DNA of 64,000 bases, from contig NZ_FXWM01000002.1 of the NCBI RefSeq assembly GCF_900177675.1, positions 1 through 64,000 of the forward strand, given 5' to 3'. The stretch's first letter is position 1. Every line of letters starts with the position of its first letter. Positions 35,063 through 44,631 of this stretch are shown here, one piece after another. The stretch is from Bacillus sp. OV166 (GTDB lineage: Bacteria; Bacillota; Bacilli; Bacillales; Cytobacillaceae). The notes beneath the pieces are model-generated. The model did no database searches. It was not told where the DNA came from and worked only from the letters and a program-made list of their open reading frames with translations. The position numbers were made by a program, and so were the translations under genes.

Positions 35063-36355
35063 TTAATCATACTCTACTTTATGCCTGTCCAAAACAAGCC
35101 GTAGCATTTCAAACAACAAGAAGTTAAAAAATATCCATACACAGCCATATACATAACCACCCACAATATCACTTGGAAGGTTATGGGCAGAAGCAATATT
35201 TACAACCGCCAGACTTATTAATAAAATTAATCCAAATAAAGGACCAAATATGGGTAAATACTTGTTTTTCGAATGACGGACAAGTAAAAACAAGCAGGTT
35301 CCGTAAACGATAATCATAATCGTAGCATTTATGTCAGGAAAATTTGCGGAATGAAATTTTCCTACAAACCCGAATGATTGAAGGTATGAAAATGTTTTAA
35401 TTATGGCATCATGAAAGGGTTTTGTACCCCCTATGGAAACCCCAAGAAGAAGATATTCAAGAACCCTGTTCCGTCCCTTTTTCCAAATTCGAATGATGGT
35501 TATCGCAATAATGCTAGCAAGTGCAAACGGAGGTTGGAATACTAAAAACCCTTTCATCCAACTCATATAAATAGCAGACTTGACCATATATTCTGCTATT
35601 TCATTAAACTGAGCAAAGTCGTTATATAAATAGTCTTGAGCCATTCCCAGCATCAAGGTAACCATACCGATTAACACTAAAGTGAGAAAAATAAGAAAGA
35701 TCTCTATTTTTCTAATGGTTTTTAGATGATTCAACAACCGTTGTATGAAACGAATAAAAAAGTCCTTGATTTGATTCTTATAAAACCGATAGGCTAAATA
35801 ACCTGCTAAAAATATAACAAAAACAAGAATAAATATAATGAAATATTTACTGGTTGCTTTATGAAAGGGCTCCCAACGAGGTCCCAATACTTTTCCTAGG
35901 GTAATAAAACAAAATCCCCATAAAAATGAACCTGTATAAGCAGGAATAATAAATTTTCGAAAAGGCATTCTTGAAATACCTGAAATATAACCAGTGAAAT
36001 GCCTAATCCCTGGAATGAAATAAGCAAAGACCAACAGTTTGCTGCCTGAACTCTCAAACCAATCCGAAGTTTTTTTATATCTTTCTGGTCCCAAGTGGAC
36101 ATATTTTCCGTATTTTTCAATCAATTTATATCCTCCTGCCTTACCAATCCAATAAGTTGCAGTAATACCCGCACCGCCTGATACAAAGACTGTCAGGAGT
36201 GCCAAAATGTAACTCATTTTGCCTTGATATACAAAATAACCAGCGTAGCTCATTAAAAATTCGCCTGAAATAGGTAGTCCCAAAAGCTCTAGAAAGATTC
36301 CTGTAAATAGAATCAGATAACTGTGCTGTTCAAATAAAGTGATTAAATGTGACAT
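35063..36355 (-). CDS. DedA-PAP2 fusion protein
   Basis: A 430-residue fusion of two lipid-related membrane domains. The first half (about 1-200) is a DedA/SNARE-associated domain, with FLELLGLPISGEFLMSYAGYF and the signature FAYFIPGIRHFTGYISGISRMPF; DedA proteins include undecaprenyl-phosphate and lipid flippases. The second half (about 220-425) is a PAP2-type acid phosphatase with GGTKPFHDAIIKTFSY, then FPDINATIMI and a histidine pair in NIASAHNLPSDIVGGY. Together they could dephosphorylate and move a lipid carrier. I chose the ATG at 36355 with GGAGG 7 bases upstream; the longer frame lacks a ribosome site. Confidence 0.88.
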   Translation of the reverse strand: MSHLITLFEQHSYLILFTGIFLELLGLPISGEFLMSYAGYFVYQGKMSYILALLTVFVSGGAGITATYWIGKAGGYKLIEKYGKYVHLGPERYKKTSDWFESSGSKLLVFAYFIPGIRHFTGYISGISRMPFRKFIIPAYTGSFLWGFCFITLGKVLGPRWEPFHKATSKYFIIFILVFVIFLAGYLAYRFYKNQIKDFFIRFIQRLLNHLKTIRKIEIFLIFLTLVLIGMVTLMLGMAQDYLYNDFAQFNEIAEYMVKSAIYMSWMKGFLVFQPPFALASIIAITIIRIWKKGRNRVLEYLLLGVSIGGTKPFHDAIIKTFSYLQSFGFVGKFHSANFPDINATIMIIVYGTCLFLLVRHSKNKYLPIFGPLFGLILLISLAVVNIASAHNLPSDIVGGYVYGCVWIFFNFLLFEMLRLVLDRHKVEYD

Positions 36356-36504
36356 AATTATGCCTCCAATATTTATAAAAAGAAACACTAAAGTCAATTC
36401 AAATTTAGTTCTAAATACAATGTAGCACGATAAATGAATTCAATTTCCATATTAATGAATTCTTAATCTGGTTTTAAGAGAACAAAAAGGTTGATGGATA
36501 AAAT

Positions 36505-36546
36505 AAAAAAGCTAATCCCTTCGAAAAGGTTATCAGCTTTTTTACA
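36505..36546 (-). terminator. Terminator of pssA
   Basis: AAAAAAGCT...AGCTTTTTT with an inner CCTT / AAGG pairing. It lies just after the stop of the minus-strand PssA gene and is also T-rich in the plus direction. Confidence 0.7.
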
Positions 36547-36559
36547 ATGGATATTAAAA

Positions 36560-37051
36560 TTAAAGTTGTTTAACCTTAATTGGACTTACCATTAACAGAG
36601 CGAGGAATAAGGTAATCCATGCATTGCTATATAAAAAGAATCCCATACCAGCCAATGGCAATCCAGCAGCTGGAATGGGTAAACCTTTAAAATACCCAAT
36701 GGTTGGTTTAACACTAAACTTAGCTAATCTTATTGCCCCCATCGTTGGGAAAAGGATAAACGCCAAAGAAGTTAAAATTGATGGTGCTGCTAACGAATGA
36801 AATAAAAGTACTGGAGCAACTCCGAAACTAACAATATCAGCTAAGGAATCCAATTCTACGCCAAATTCACTGTTCACTTTTAATTTTCTCGCAACCCTCC
36901 CGTCAAGAAGATCTAAAACAGCCGAAAAGAAAATAAAAATGGAGGCTACTTCTAAAAAGCCACTCATATTAAAAGTAATTGAAAGAACACCGCATAATAA
37001 ATTTCCAATCGTAAATAAATTGGGTACAGCTTTTACTATATGATTGAACAA
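36560..37051 (-). CDS. pssA: CDP-diacylglycerol-serine O-phosphatidyltransferase
   Basis: Type II phosphatidylserine synthase that transfers phosphatidate from CDP-diacylglycerol to serine; 163 residues with five or six membrane helices. The CDP-alcohol phosphotransferase motif is complete: DGRVARKLKVNSEFGVELDSLAD (D-G-x2-A-R-x8-G-x3-D-x3-D). It is slightly shorter than the B. subtilis enzyme at the C terminus. TTG start with AGGGGG upstream. No decarboxylase (Psd) gene is present in the window. It lies upstream of the DedA-PAP2 gene on the same strand, separated by a terminator. Confidence 0.93.
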   Translation of the reverse strand: MFNHIVKAVPNLFTIGNLLCGVLSITFNMSGFLEVASIFIFFSAVLDLLDGRVARKLKVNSEFGVELDSLADIVSFGVAPVLLFHSLAAPSILTSLAFILFPTMGAIRLAKFSVKPTIGYFKGLPIPAAGLPLAGMGFFLYSNAWITLFLALLMVSPIKVKQL

Positions 37052-37494
37052 GGTAGACCCCCTGACGATGACAAATCATCTGCACTTAAGTAGCATTTTC
37101 TATATATTCTTCCGCTATTCTTAAAAAGACATGATATAGAATGAAAAAAATTTTGTTCTTCCTGCACAAATTTCTTATTTTTTGATATTGATTTTAACCA
37201 AATTTAAAATGCGGGAGATTCAAAGGAAAAACAATCCCTGTGCCTCACACTGCACTAAATACATAAGCCACTCAGTAAATCACTTGCCTTAAGATTCAAA
37301 ATAAAAACGGTCCTGACCAAATATTCATTTTGCAACTTCATGAATTTTTAATGTTTTATTCAGGGAACGTACAAGTTCGTTTTGTATACTTTAAATTGCC
37401 CAATTTGATTGCAGTACCATTCTTGAATTCACCACAGAAAACTATACGGTTATTTGGGTTTAATTTATATAAAAAGATTTTGGGGGGTAAAGCA

Positions 37495-40400
37495 ATGAAA
37501 AAATTAGTAGAAGCAACCATGCAAAGAGCCATTCTTATGATTGTGTGTGTTGTTATCATCTTGGCTTGGGGAGGTATTTCCGCTTTCCAAATGCAACGAG
37601 ATTATTTGCCTGGAATTAACAATACGACCCTTTCGGTTAGCATGAGAGTACCTGGGTATCAATCAGCTCAGGTAAAACAGCAAGTGACCGATAATCTGGC
37701 AAGTGCCGTAAAAACAGTCGATGGTTTATCCAATGTGGAAACCACTTCTTATGATGGTGGATTATTTATGAGTTTGTATTTTCCGATGAATACAGACATG
37801 AAACTAGCGGAGGATCAAGTAAACAAAGCCCTGGCAAATGCAGACCTTCCGTCAACGATAACAAGCTCACCTTCTGTAACACGATTAACAACAAGTTCAT
37901 TCCCAATTTTGACGTACAGTTTAACAAGCTCAAAATTGGATGAACAAACACTACGTTCCAATGCAACACAAGAAATTGTTAAACAATTAAAATCTGTTCC
38001 TGGTGTAGCGGATGTATCCGCAATTGGGGGAGCAAAAGATGGATATGTATTAACTGTCCGCATGAAAGACCTAGTGAAAAACGGATTAACATTGGATGAT
38101 GTGAATAAATCGTTTGCTTTGGCTGTTCCATCAATGCCACAGGGGACTATTGTAAACAACCAATTATCAATACCAGTATCTTTTGATGGATTACAATTGA
38201 CTCCACAGGACATGGCAAACGCAACGATTAAGAATAAGGAAGGAAAAGTAATTCCTGTTTCAGCATTTGGTACCATAACGCATTCCTTAAATGACGTTAA
38301 AACCGTCTCCAGAACAAAGGGAGCACCAAGTGTTACTTTAAATGTAATCAAAACACCATCGGCAAATATCACGGATGTTGCAGCTCAAGTAAAGGACCGT
38401 GTTTCACACCTTCACTTGGATACGGTAAATCCAAAAGAAGTTTCGTTCCAAGTTTTACTTGACCGAGAAAAAGAATTAAACAGTTCTCTTTTCGGATTAG
38501 TTCGAGAAGGACTACTTGGATGTTTATTCTCAATGATCTGTGTGTTCTTCTTCTTCCGAAATGTTAGAAGTACATTATTAATTGCGATTTCGCTGCCAAT
38601 TTCATTGTTAGCTACAACTGCTTTCTTAAAGTCAATGGGTATCACGTTAAACATTTTAACGGTTTCTGGTTTGATTGTAGCGATGGGGCGTATTGTCGAT
38701 GATTCCATTGTTATCTTGGACAACATGTATCGAAAACGGGAAGAATCGAAGGATAAACCTCTGCTTTCCATTCTTGCATCATCTGTAATAGAAATGATTC
38801 CTGCGATATTAGGTTCTACGTTAACAACAATTGCAGTTTATATTCCAATCGCCTTTGTTGGCGGCGTCATCAGTGCATCTTACAGTGGATTTGCCTGGTC
38901 AGTCGTAATTGCATTAATCATTTCATTCTTTGTTGCGATGCTTGTCATCCCTGCACTTGCTTTTATGGGATGGAAGGGTGGAGACGGGGAAAAACAAACT
39001 GTCAAACTCGATTCAAAAATGAAACCAATCTTGCAATCTGCTTTTAAACATAAAAAAGCAATGATTATTGTTTCTATCTTAGTCTTCTTAGCTGCTGGTA
39101 TCTATTCTGCTTTTCTTCCAGTAAGCTTATTACCAAGTGGAAAAATTGGACAAATTGCCATTAAAGCAGAATTGCCAAAAGGAAGCACGTTAGTTCAAGT
39201 AGATTCTGAAGTCCAAAAAATCGAAAAAGCATTAAAAGAAAATTCAAAAGTCGATGCATATTCATCCAATTTTGGTTCCACCATGACACCACAAAGTGAT
39301 GACGTGTTTGACCAAGGTGGAGGTTTTATAATCTATCCAAATGTCGCCAATTTATCTGTTGTTTTGAAAAACGACAAGGATGCAGACTCTGTTATTCAAG
39401 AGTTGCAAAAACAGCTTCCGACATTATCTAAAAAAGTGATATATACTGTCACAAGCCAGAACATTTCTGGTGATGACTCACAAATGCGTATCCTGTTTAC
39501 TGGTTCAGACCAAGCAACTTTGGATCAAGTAGCTCAAGAAGCAAGATCTAACTTATCAAAAATTGAAAACCTAAGTGTTGATGGAAAAGTAGATTTAACG
39601 AATGCTTCACCAAAATACAAGGTTATATTTGACCAAAAAGCAATTCAAGATAAAGGGGTTAAAGTTGCTGACATTCTGACCGTTATTAATCGTTACATGT
39701 CCTCATCTAAGGACGCAACGATTACAGTTGATCATAAAGCCCTTCCTGTGGACCAATATTTAGATCAAATTGCAACAACAGCAAACTCTACAATTACGTT
39801 AAATGCTTCTGCGGATGATGTTTTAGCATCTCTTGCTGCTGAAACGTTTAATGGGAACAATGGTGAAATGGTCCGTTTTGACCAACTAGCAAAGATTACA
39901 AAAGACCAGTCTGCTTCAACGATTAGCGAACGAGATGGTCAACCATTCTCTCTTGTAACAGCACAGATTACATCGAATGATATTAGCAAAGTGTCAGGCG
40001 AAGCAGATAAAGCTCTAAGCAGCTTGAAACTTCCTAAAGATGTAACCTATTCATTAGGAGGAATCACTGAACAAGTAAAACAAATGATTTTCGATATGTC
40101 CGTTGCCGTAGCATTTTCTATCCTTTTAGTTTTGCTCATTACTTCTACAATTTTCAAAGGATGGAAAGCTCCATTATCAGTACTTTTAAGTATCCCACTT
40201 GCTTTAAGTGGTGTCGTGATAGCATTAATTCTATTCCACGGCGAATGGAACTTGGCTGCCTTAATCGGAATTCTAATGCTTACAGGTATTGTTGTAACAA
40301 ACGGTATTGTGTTAATTGACAAAATCGAAAGAAATCGAAAAGAGGGAATGCCTGTTAAAGAAGCTGTGTTGAATGGTAGTCTTTCAAGGATTAGACCAAT

Positions 40401-40620
40401 CTTAATGACAGCAGCAGCGACAGTCCTTACATTGTTCCCACTTGCATTTTCACATAATGCGGATACGGTTATTTCTCAAACCCTCGGTATTGTGGTAATT
40501 GGAGGTATGGTAACATCAACAATTAACAGCTTTATTATCATCCCAATCATTTACGAGTGGTTGCATAAAAAAGCAGGAATTAAAAACATTAATACACCAA
40601 AAGAAAAAAGTATGAGCTAA
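37495..40620 (+). CDS. RND-family efflux permease
   Basis: A 1041-residue RND transporter of the SwrC/YerP type found in Bacilli, a single-gene proton-driven exporter of lipophilic compounds such as surfactin. There are twelve membrane helices in two sets, with two large extracytoplasmic loops (about 35-330 and 560-850). Typical motifs are NLPSTITSSPSVTRL in the first pore loop, VAMGRIVDDSIVILDNMYRKREE in helix 4 and GIVVTNGIVLIDKIERNRKEG in helix 10. I start it at the ATG at 37495, preceded by GGGGGG; the open frame reaches 165 bases further but with no start signal. No adaptor or outer channel is present, as expected for a Gram-positive host. Confidence 0.92.
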   Translation: MKKLVEATMQRAILMIVCVVIILAWGGISAFQMQRDYLPGINNTTLSVSMRVPGYQSAQVKQQVTDNLASAVKTVDGLSNVETTSYDGGLFMSLYFPMNTDMKLAEDQVNKALANADLPSTITSSPSVTRLTTSSFPILTYSLTSSKLDEQTLRSNATQEIVKQLKSVPGVADVSAIGGAKDGYVLTVRMKDLVKNGLTLDDVNKSFALAVPSMPQGTIVNNQLSIPVSFDGLQLTPQDMANATIKNKEGKVIPVSAFGTITHSLNDVKTVSRTKGAPSVTLNVIKTPSANITDVAAQVKDRVSHLHLDTVNPKEVSFQVLLDREKELNSSLFGLVREGLLGCLFSMICVFFFFRNVRSTLLIAISLPISLLATTAFLKSMGITLNILTVSGLIVAMGRIVDDSIVILDNMYRKREESKDKPLLSILASSVIEMIPAILGSTLTTIAVYIPIAFVGGVISASYSGFAWSVVIALIISFFVAMLVIPALAFMGWKGGDGEKQTVKLDSKMKPILQSAFKHKKAMIIVSILVFLAAGIYSAFLPVSLLPSGKIGQIAIKAELPKGSTLVQVDSEVQKIEKALKENSKVDAYSSNFGSTMTPQSDDVFDQGGGFIIYPNVANLSVVLKNDKDADSVIQELQKQLPTLSKKVIYTVTSQNISGDDSQMRILFTGSDQATLDQVAQEARSNLSKIENLSVDGKVDLTNASPKYKVIFDQKAIQDKGVKVADILTVINRYMSSSKDATITVDHKALPVDQYLDQIATTANSTITLNASADDVLASLAAETFNGNNGEMVRFDQLAKITKDQSASTISERDGQPFSLVTAQITSNDISKVSGEADKALSSLKLPKDVTYSLGGITEQVKQMIFDMSVAVAFSILLVLLITSTIFKGWKAPLSVLLSIPLALSGVVIALILFHGEWNLAALIGILMLTGIVVTNGIVLIDKIERNRKEGMPVKEAVLNGSLSRIRPILMTAAATVLTLFPLAFSHNADTVISQTLGIVVIGGMVTSTINSFIIIPIIYEWLHKKAGIKNINTPKEKSMS

Positions 40621-40664
40621 TAAATATTGTAAGGTATTTCAATCATAGAACTAGTTTTTGATGT

Positions 40665-40702
40665 AACAAGGCACTTATTTAAATTAAGTGCCTTGTTTTT
40701 TT
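40665..40702 (+). terminator. Terminator of RND gene
   Basis: AACAAGGCACTT pairs with AAGTGCCTTGTT around ATTTAAATT, followed by a T-tract. It lies 44 bases after the RND permease stop. Confidence 0.93.
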
Positions 40703-40775
40703 ATTTGGGTTCGCTTCTTTAACAAATAAAACAAGGAATTAACTAAAAAATAAAGTGCAAAATCGATAATCGCTC

Positions 40776-40860
40776 TTCAAAAACTGCTTCGTTAGTGGAA
40801 CAAAAAAAGGTTGCCGCAGCAACCCATCTTGAACTCAAGCACCCCGTTAGTTGAACAAGA
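40776..40860 (+). repeat. Dispersed hairpin repeat, copy 11
   Basis: AAACTGCTTCGTTAGTGGAAC, the stem GGTTGCCGCAGCAACC, then AAGCACCCCGTTAGTTGAAC. The rest of 40703-40950 is empty intergenic DNA. Confidence 0.7.
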
Positions 40861-40950
40861 ACGGCTAATAAAAATAAATCCTATTCGTAAAATAAATAAT
40901 TGGGGTTCGCTGTAAAATTCACTTATTATTCAATCTGTTTTTATAAAAAT

Positions 40951-41880
40951 CTACATACTATGAATTTTGTCTAAGGCTTCACGCAATGCATTTGCCAATT
41001 TGAAAGGATCTTCATTTGCCCAAAAATGCATAAAGAACAGACGTGGATTCTCTCTTAACATGTGATTATGTAAAGCAGTTACTTCGATACCATGTTTACG
41101 TAATATTGTTGCAACTGGATTTACTTCTTCAGAAGTAAGTACAAAATCACCAGTTATGGCTTCTTTCCCATTTTCAGTAGGCTGTATATGTATTGCTGTT
41201 GCCACTCCCATAGCAGGAGGAATTTCCATTCCGTTAGCCATTATTTTTTCTAACCGAGCAATACTTACATGATAAACACCATTTGAAACGGTACCTTTAT
41301 GTTTAAAGATTTTATCTAATTTTTGATTATCAATTGAAAAGGAATACGAGTGACCTTTTTGATCCAGATTTATTTTGGTTTGTTTCAAACCTAAACGAAT
41401 CGCTTTCGCTAATTGAACAGCATTACTATGTCCTTCAATATGCATATACATTATCCGAGGTGATTCATCTAATAAATGATTATGTATCGCAGTTACCATA
41501 ATTCCTTGTTGAAGCAATTCAGTCATAACTGGTTTAATTTCTTTTTCCGTTAGAACTAAATCACCCATAACCATCGCTTGGTTTGCCACTTGTTTAAAAG
41601 CTACCCATCCCCCTAATGCCAATCCTGTACGTATTGGCATACCCTTGACGCTTACTTTCAAATCATTTCGTGGTAGGCTGATATAAAAAACTTCATCTTT
41701 CCTCAATTCACCTGTTTTTCCTATTTCTTTCTCTACAAGTTTCCATTGTGATGAAAGATCAGCCGTAGCTAAACGGTAGGGTGAATAGTTCTTTGCATAG
41801 ATTAAGGTACTCGCTGTAAAATTACCAATTAAAACAACAACTAATAAACAGGTTATTATCTTATATTTTCGTATGTGCAT
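40951..41880 (-). CDS. Double DUF1259 protein
   Basis: A 309-residue exported protein with an N-terminal membrane/signal segment (about 8-30) and two tandem DUF1259 (LppY/LpqO-type) domains, at about 45-170 and 185-305. Each repeat has the same core: DLVLTEKEIKPVMTELLQ with AIHNHLLDESPRIMYMHIEG in the first, and DFVLTSEEVNPVATILRK with ALHNHMLRENPRLFFMHFWA in the second. The HNH histidines could bind a metal. Function unknown. The ATG has AAAGGAG upstream. Confidence 0.85.
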   Translation of the reverse strand: MHIRKYKIITCLLVVVLIGNFTASTLIYAKNYSPYRLATADLSSQWKLVEKEIGKTGELRKDEVFYISLPRNDLKVSVKGMPIRTGLALGGWVAFKQVANQAMVMGDLVLTEKEIKPVMTELLQQGIMVTAIHNHLLDESPRIMYMHIEGHSNAVQLAKAIRLGLKQTKINLDQKGHSYSFSIDNQKLDKIFKHKGTVSNGVYHVSIARLEKIMANGMEIPPAMGVATAIHIQPTENGKEAITGDFVLTSEEVNPVATILRKHGIEVTALHNHMLRENPRLFFMHFWANEDPFKLANALREALDKIHSM

Positions 41881-42000
41881 AGAATAAGTCTCCTTTGGGT
41901 GTATAATCGATCTTATCCTATTTAGAATTTCCTTTTTTTTGCTTTTTCTTGCACATTAAATTTTTAACAAACAACTCGGATAACTATAATTATCCAATTC

Positions 42001-42050
42001 CTTCTTCCACTAACCTGCTTCTATAGTTTAAGTATAATGTTTCACAATCC
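42001..42050 (+). repeat. Dispersed hairpin repeat, copy 12 (partial)
   Basis: CTTCTTCCACTAACCTGCTTC joined to TATAGTTTAAGTATAATG and the TTCACAATC box. The hairpin core is missing. Confidence 0.6.
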
Positions 42051-42137
42051 TACTTTTCTAATTTCCGATAATTTTAGTATTGACTAATATATAAATGTGT
42101 GTATAATTTATAACTAATTGCATAAGCCAAATGTTTT

Positions 42138-42256
42138 CTAGGGTTCCGTAACTTTAATGTTGGTCTGGTCCGAGAGAGAACTCACAGCTATGCTGTGTCA
42201 CGGAAGGATAAAAGCCTGGGAGAAACTGTTTACAGTTATCTCCCAGGTTTTTTTTG
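42138..42256 (+). promoter_or_regulatory. Guanidine-I (ykkC) riboswitch with terminator
   Basis: Matches the ykkC class: CTAGGGTTCCG (42138), GGTCTGGTCCGAGAGAG (42162-42178), then GTCACGGAAGGATAAAAGCC. It is directly followed by a strong hairpin CCTGGGAGA / TCTCCCAGG and a run of T (42215-42256). In this class guanidinium binding prevents terminator formation and turns on genes for guanidine export or breakdown. It lies 35 bases before the paired SMR genes, the textbook target. Confidence 0.95.
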
Positions 42257-42290
42257 TTTTGGTAAAGAATAAAATTGGAGGTATGTTTAA

Positions 42291-42632
42291 ATGAATGCAA
42301 ACTGGATTAAAGTATTTGTTGCGGCTCTATTTGAAGTATTTTGGGTTATTGGATTAAAACACGCAGATGACTTTTGGACTTGGGCTGGAACAGTTATATC
42401 TATTATTATCAGCTTCTATGTGATGATTATGGCGGGACGACAACTTCCTGTTGGAACTGTATATGCAGTTTTCGTAGGACTAGGTACAGCAGGCACTGTC
42501 ATTGCTGAAATTATACTGTTTGGAGAACCATTTAAAGTGAGTAAGTCACTTTTGATATTACTGTTACTAGCAGGTGTAATTGGATTGAAATTAGTTACAA
42601 AGGATAAGATTCAGGAAGGGGCTGATTCCTAA
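42291..42632 (+). CDS. SMR exporter subunit, guanidinium (Gdx/YkkC-type)
   Basis: A 113-residue small multidrug resistance protein with four membrane helices. The conserved glutamate lies in helix 1 (FVAALFEVFWVIGLKHAD) and the family segment PVGTVYAVFVGLGTAG in helix 3. The riboswitch upstream argues strongly for guanidinium export. Its stop overlaps the start of the partner by one base (TAATG). The C-terminal tail (KDKIQEGADS) is longer than in the partner, as in YkkC-like subunits of paired systems. Confidence 0.92.
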   Translation: MNANWIKVFVAALFEVFWVIGLKHADDFWTWAGTVISIIISFYVMIMAGRQLPVGTVYAVFVGLGTAGTVIAEIILFGEPFKVSKSLLILLLLAGVIGLKLVTKDKIQEGADS

Positions 42633-42946
42633 TGGCGTGGTTTTCTTTAATCTTAGCAGGGTTATTTGAAATGTTTGGTGTTGCTATGATAAATAAACTT
42701 CATAAGGACCGTAATTTGAAATCCTTGATTCTATTAATTATTGGATTTGGAGCAAGTTTCATCATTCTAGCTTATTCAATGCAAACACTCCCTATGGGAA
42801 CAGCTTATGCAATATGGACAGGAATTGGAGCGTCTGGTGGAGCAATATTAGGAATGCTCTTATACGGAGAACCAAAAGACTGGAAAAGATTGGTCTTCAT
42901 AACGATGGTTTTATGTGCAGCAATAGGATTAAAACTTGTATCATAA
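42632..42946 (+). CDS. SMR exporter subunit, partner (YkkD-type)
   Basis: A 104-residue SMR protein with four helices, the conserved glutamate in LILAGLFEMFGVAMINKLH and PMGTAYAIWTGIGASGGAI in helix 3. It is translationally coupled to the preceding gene, so the two probably form an antiparallel heterodimer. A long hairpin at 42984-43040 (AATAAGAAAAGCC / GGCTTTTCTTATT) may terminate the operon. Confidence 0.92.
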   Translation: MAWFSLILAGLFEMFGVAMINKLHKDRNLKSLILLIIGFGASFIILAYSMQTLPMGTAYAIWTGIGASGGAILGMLLYGEPKDWKRLVFITMVLCAAIGLKLVS

Positions 42947-42983
42947 CGGAAAAAAGGATAAGTATTATATATTACCTATCATA

Positions 42984-43040
42984 ATGGAATAAGAAAAGCC
43001 TATTCTTTAATTCAACTTATTATTAATGGGGCTTTTCTTA
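42984..43040 (+). terminator. Long hairpin after the SMR pair
   Basis: AATAAGAAAAGCC pairs with GGCTTTTCTTATT across a loop of about 30 bases. It merges into the start of the next dispersed repeat copy. There is no clean T-tract, so terminator function is probable rather than certain. Confidence 0.55.
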
Positions 43041-43752
43041 TTCCACTAACCTGCTTTGTTAGTGGAACAAGCTCCTTTTCTTCTATTACACATTATGTTC
43101 GTTTTGTTCACTTTTGTTTAGCCTTTAATCTTTTAATTTTCTTTTATGGGTTCTTATAGCTGTTTCCTTATCTTTTAAACTTGTTGTAACCACTCCACTG
43201 CTTTTTACTACCACCAAATTATTAATACCGCCTTGAAAGTTTCAATAGGAAATATACATAAATATCATCCTTCCATTACGAATAATATTTGTCTTTCCTT
43301 AATTTTTTTCGGGGATTACATCTGGTTACTACGATAATTCTAGCCTTTATTTATTTAGTTTAGATTAAAAAGTCGTAAAGTTTTCTTTAATTATTACTAA
43401 ATAGACCACTTTAAAATGTGCACAATAGATGTCAATCACGACATTAAAAAAATTATCTTTTCCTCTTGTTCTTCAACTAACCTGCACTGTTAGTGGAACA
43501 AAAAAAAGGCCGCCGCAGCACCCCTTTGTTAAACTCAAGCACCCTTTAGTTAAATAAGTGATATAAGTAAAATAATCCTTACCCGGTGTGCTTAAAAGCA
43601 CTGCACTTGACTGATACGTATCAAACTCAGTTACAGGTGGTTTATTTTTTTGGTAGTAACACTATGGGAAGTACAATCTACATTAAGTGGGTGTTTCGTT
43701 CATTATGATTCCCTTTAGCTTAAATGAAGATTTTGAGTGCATCTCTCTACTA
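43041..43752. repeat. Non-coding stretch with two dispersed repeat copies
   Basis: No gene is supported. Partial copy 13 lies at 43041-43075 (CCACTAACCTGCTTTGTTAG then TGGAACAAG). Copy 14 is at 43469-43557 (CTTCAACTAACCTGCACTG, the stem GGCCGCCGCAGC, and AAGCACCCTTTAGTT). The rest has no visible structure. Confidence 0.6.
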
Positions 43753-44631
43753 TTATTTAAACTTCATTTTATACTCAGCTTGGAATGTTTCTCCTGTTTC
43801 AAGCATATTCACTCCAAATTTCTCCTTCATGTTCCCAGATGTATTATATGTATCGGCAATGCCGTACCACGGCTCAATGCAAATAAACGGCGCCATAGTA
43901 CCATCTGCGTCCATATATTTTGACCAAATCCCAACAAATGGAAAATTTTCAAACATTACTTCTACGCCATGTCTCGATTTATTAGATACCAGTGTTATTT
44001 GTTCGATATTGCTGTAAACGAGGGCATCATGTGCAAATAGAGAGTGAGTGAGTTGAATCGTTGAAATATCATTAGCAGTTCCTCTCTCATGAATAAGAGA
44101 ATTCTTTAGCTCATATTCAATCACATTCTTATTTGCTGCTGGATTAAAGTTTAAACTGTAGTCCTCAATTGTTTCATTTTCTACAAGCGGAATCTTAAAT
44201 GCAGGATGTGCACCAATTGAAAAATACATCTCTTCCTTGCTTTCATTCACTATTTCCCACTGAACAATGAGTGAGTCCCCTTTGAGTATATAACGAATAA
44301 AAACTTTAAATTCGTAAGGATAAACATTAATGAAGCGTCCAGCAGACTCAAACACTAAAGAAACGTTTGTTGTTGTCTGCTCATCCACATCGAATACAAC
44401 GTCACGTAAAAAGCCATGTTGTAACATCTTGTAGGTCTGACCATCCAGTTGATATCGATCTTCCTTTAACCGTCCAACAATCGGAAATAATACCGGAGAG
44501 ACGCGTCCCCAATAGGCGTCATCCCCTGTCCACATATAATCTAGCCCATTTTTCTTATGCTTCACTTTACGAATTTCTGCTCCATTGCTTATTATACCTA
44601 CCTTCAACCAATCATTTTCAATTACAATCAT
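43753..44631 (-). CDS. Aldose 1-epimerase family protein
   Basis: A 292-residue galactose-mutarotase-like beta-sandwich protein (LacX/YeaD-type subgroup). Recognisable elements are GAEIRKVKHKKNGLDYMW, the histidine in MLQHGFLRD, the second in FSIGAHPAFKIPL, and the acidic CIEPWYGIADTYN near the C terminus. It interconverts the alpha and beta forms of free or phosphorylated sugars; the exact sugar is not visible. Monocistronic, with GAGGGAAATAAG before the ATG. No other sugar genes are nearby. Confidence 0.88.
   Translation of the reverse strand: MIVIENDWLKVGIISNGAEIRKVKHKKNGLDYMWTGDDAYWGRVSPVLFPIVGRLKEDRYQLDGQTYKMLQHGFLRDVVFDVDEQTTTNVSLVFESAGRFINVYPYEFKVFIRYILKGDSLIVQWEIVNESKEEMYFSIGAHPAFKIPLVENETIEDYSLNFNPAANKNVIEYELKNSLIHERGTANDISTIQLTHSLFAHDALVYSNIEQITLVSNKSRHGVEVMFENFPFVGIWSKYMDADGTMAPFICIEPWYGIADTYNTSGNMKEKFGVNMLETGETFQAEYKMKFK

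Noticed and set aside
37815..38372. 185-codon minus-strand frame
   Set aside because: It lies fully inside the RND permease gene, which has clear family motifs; antisense frames of this length are expected there.
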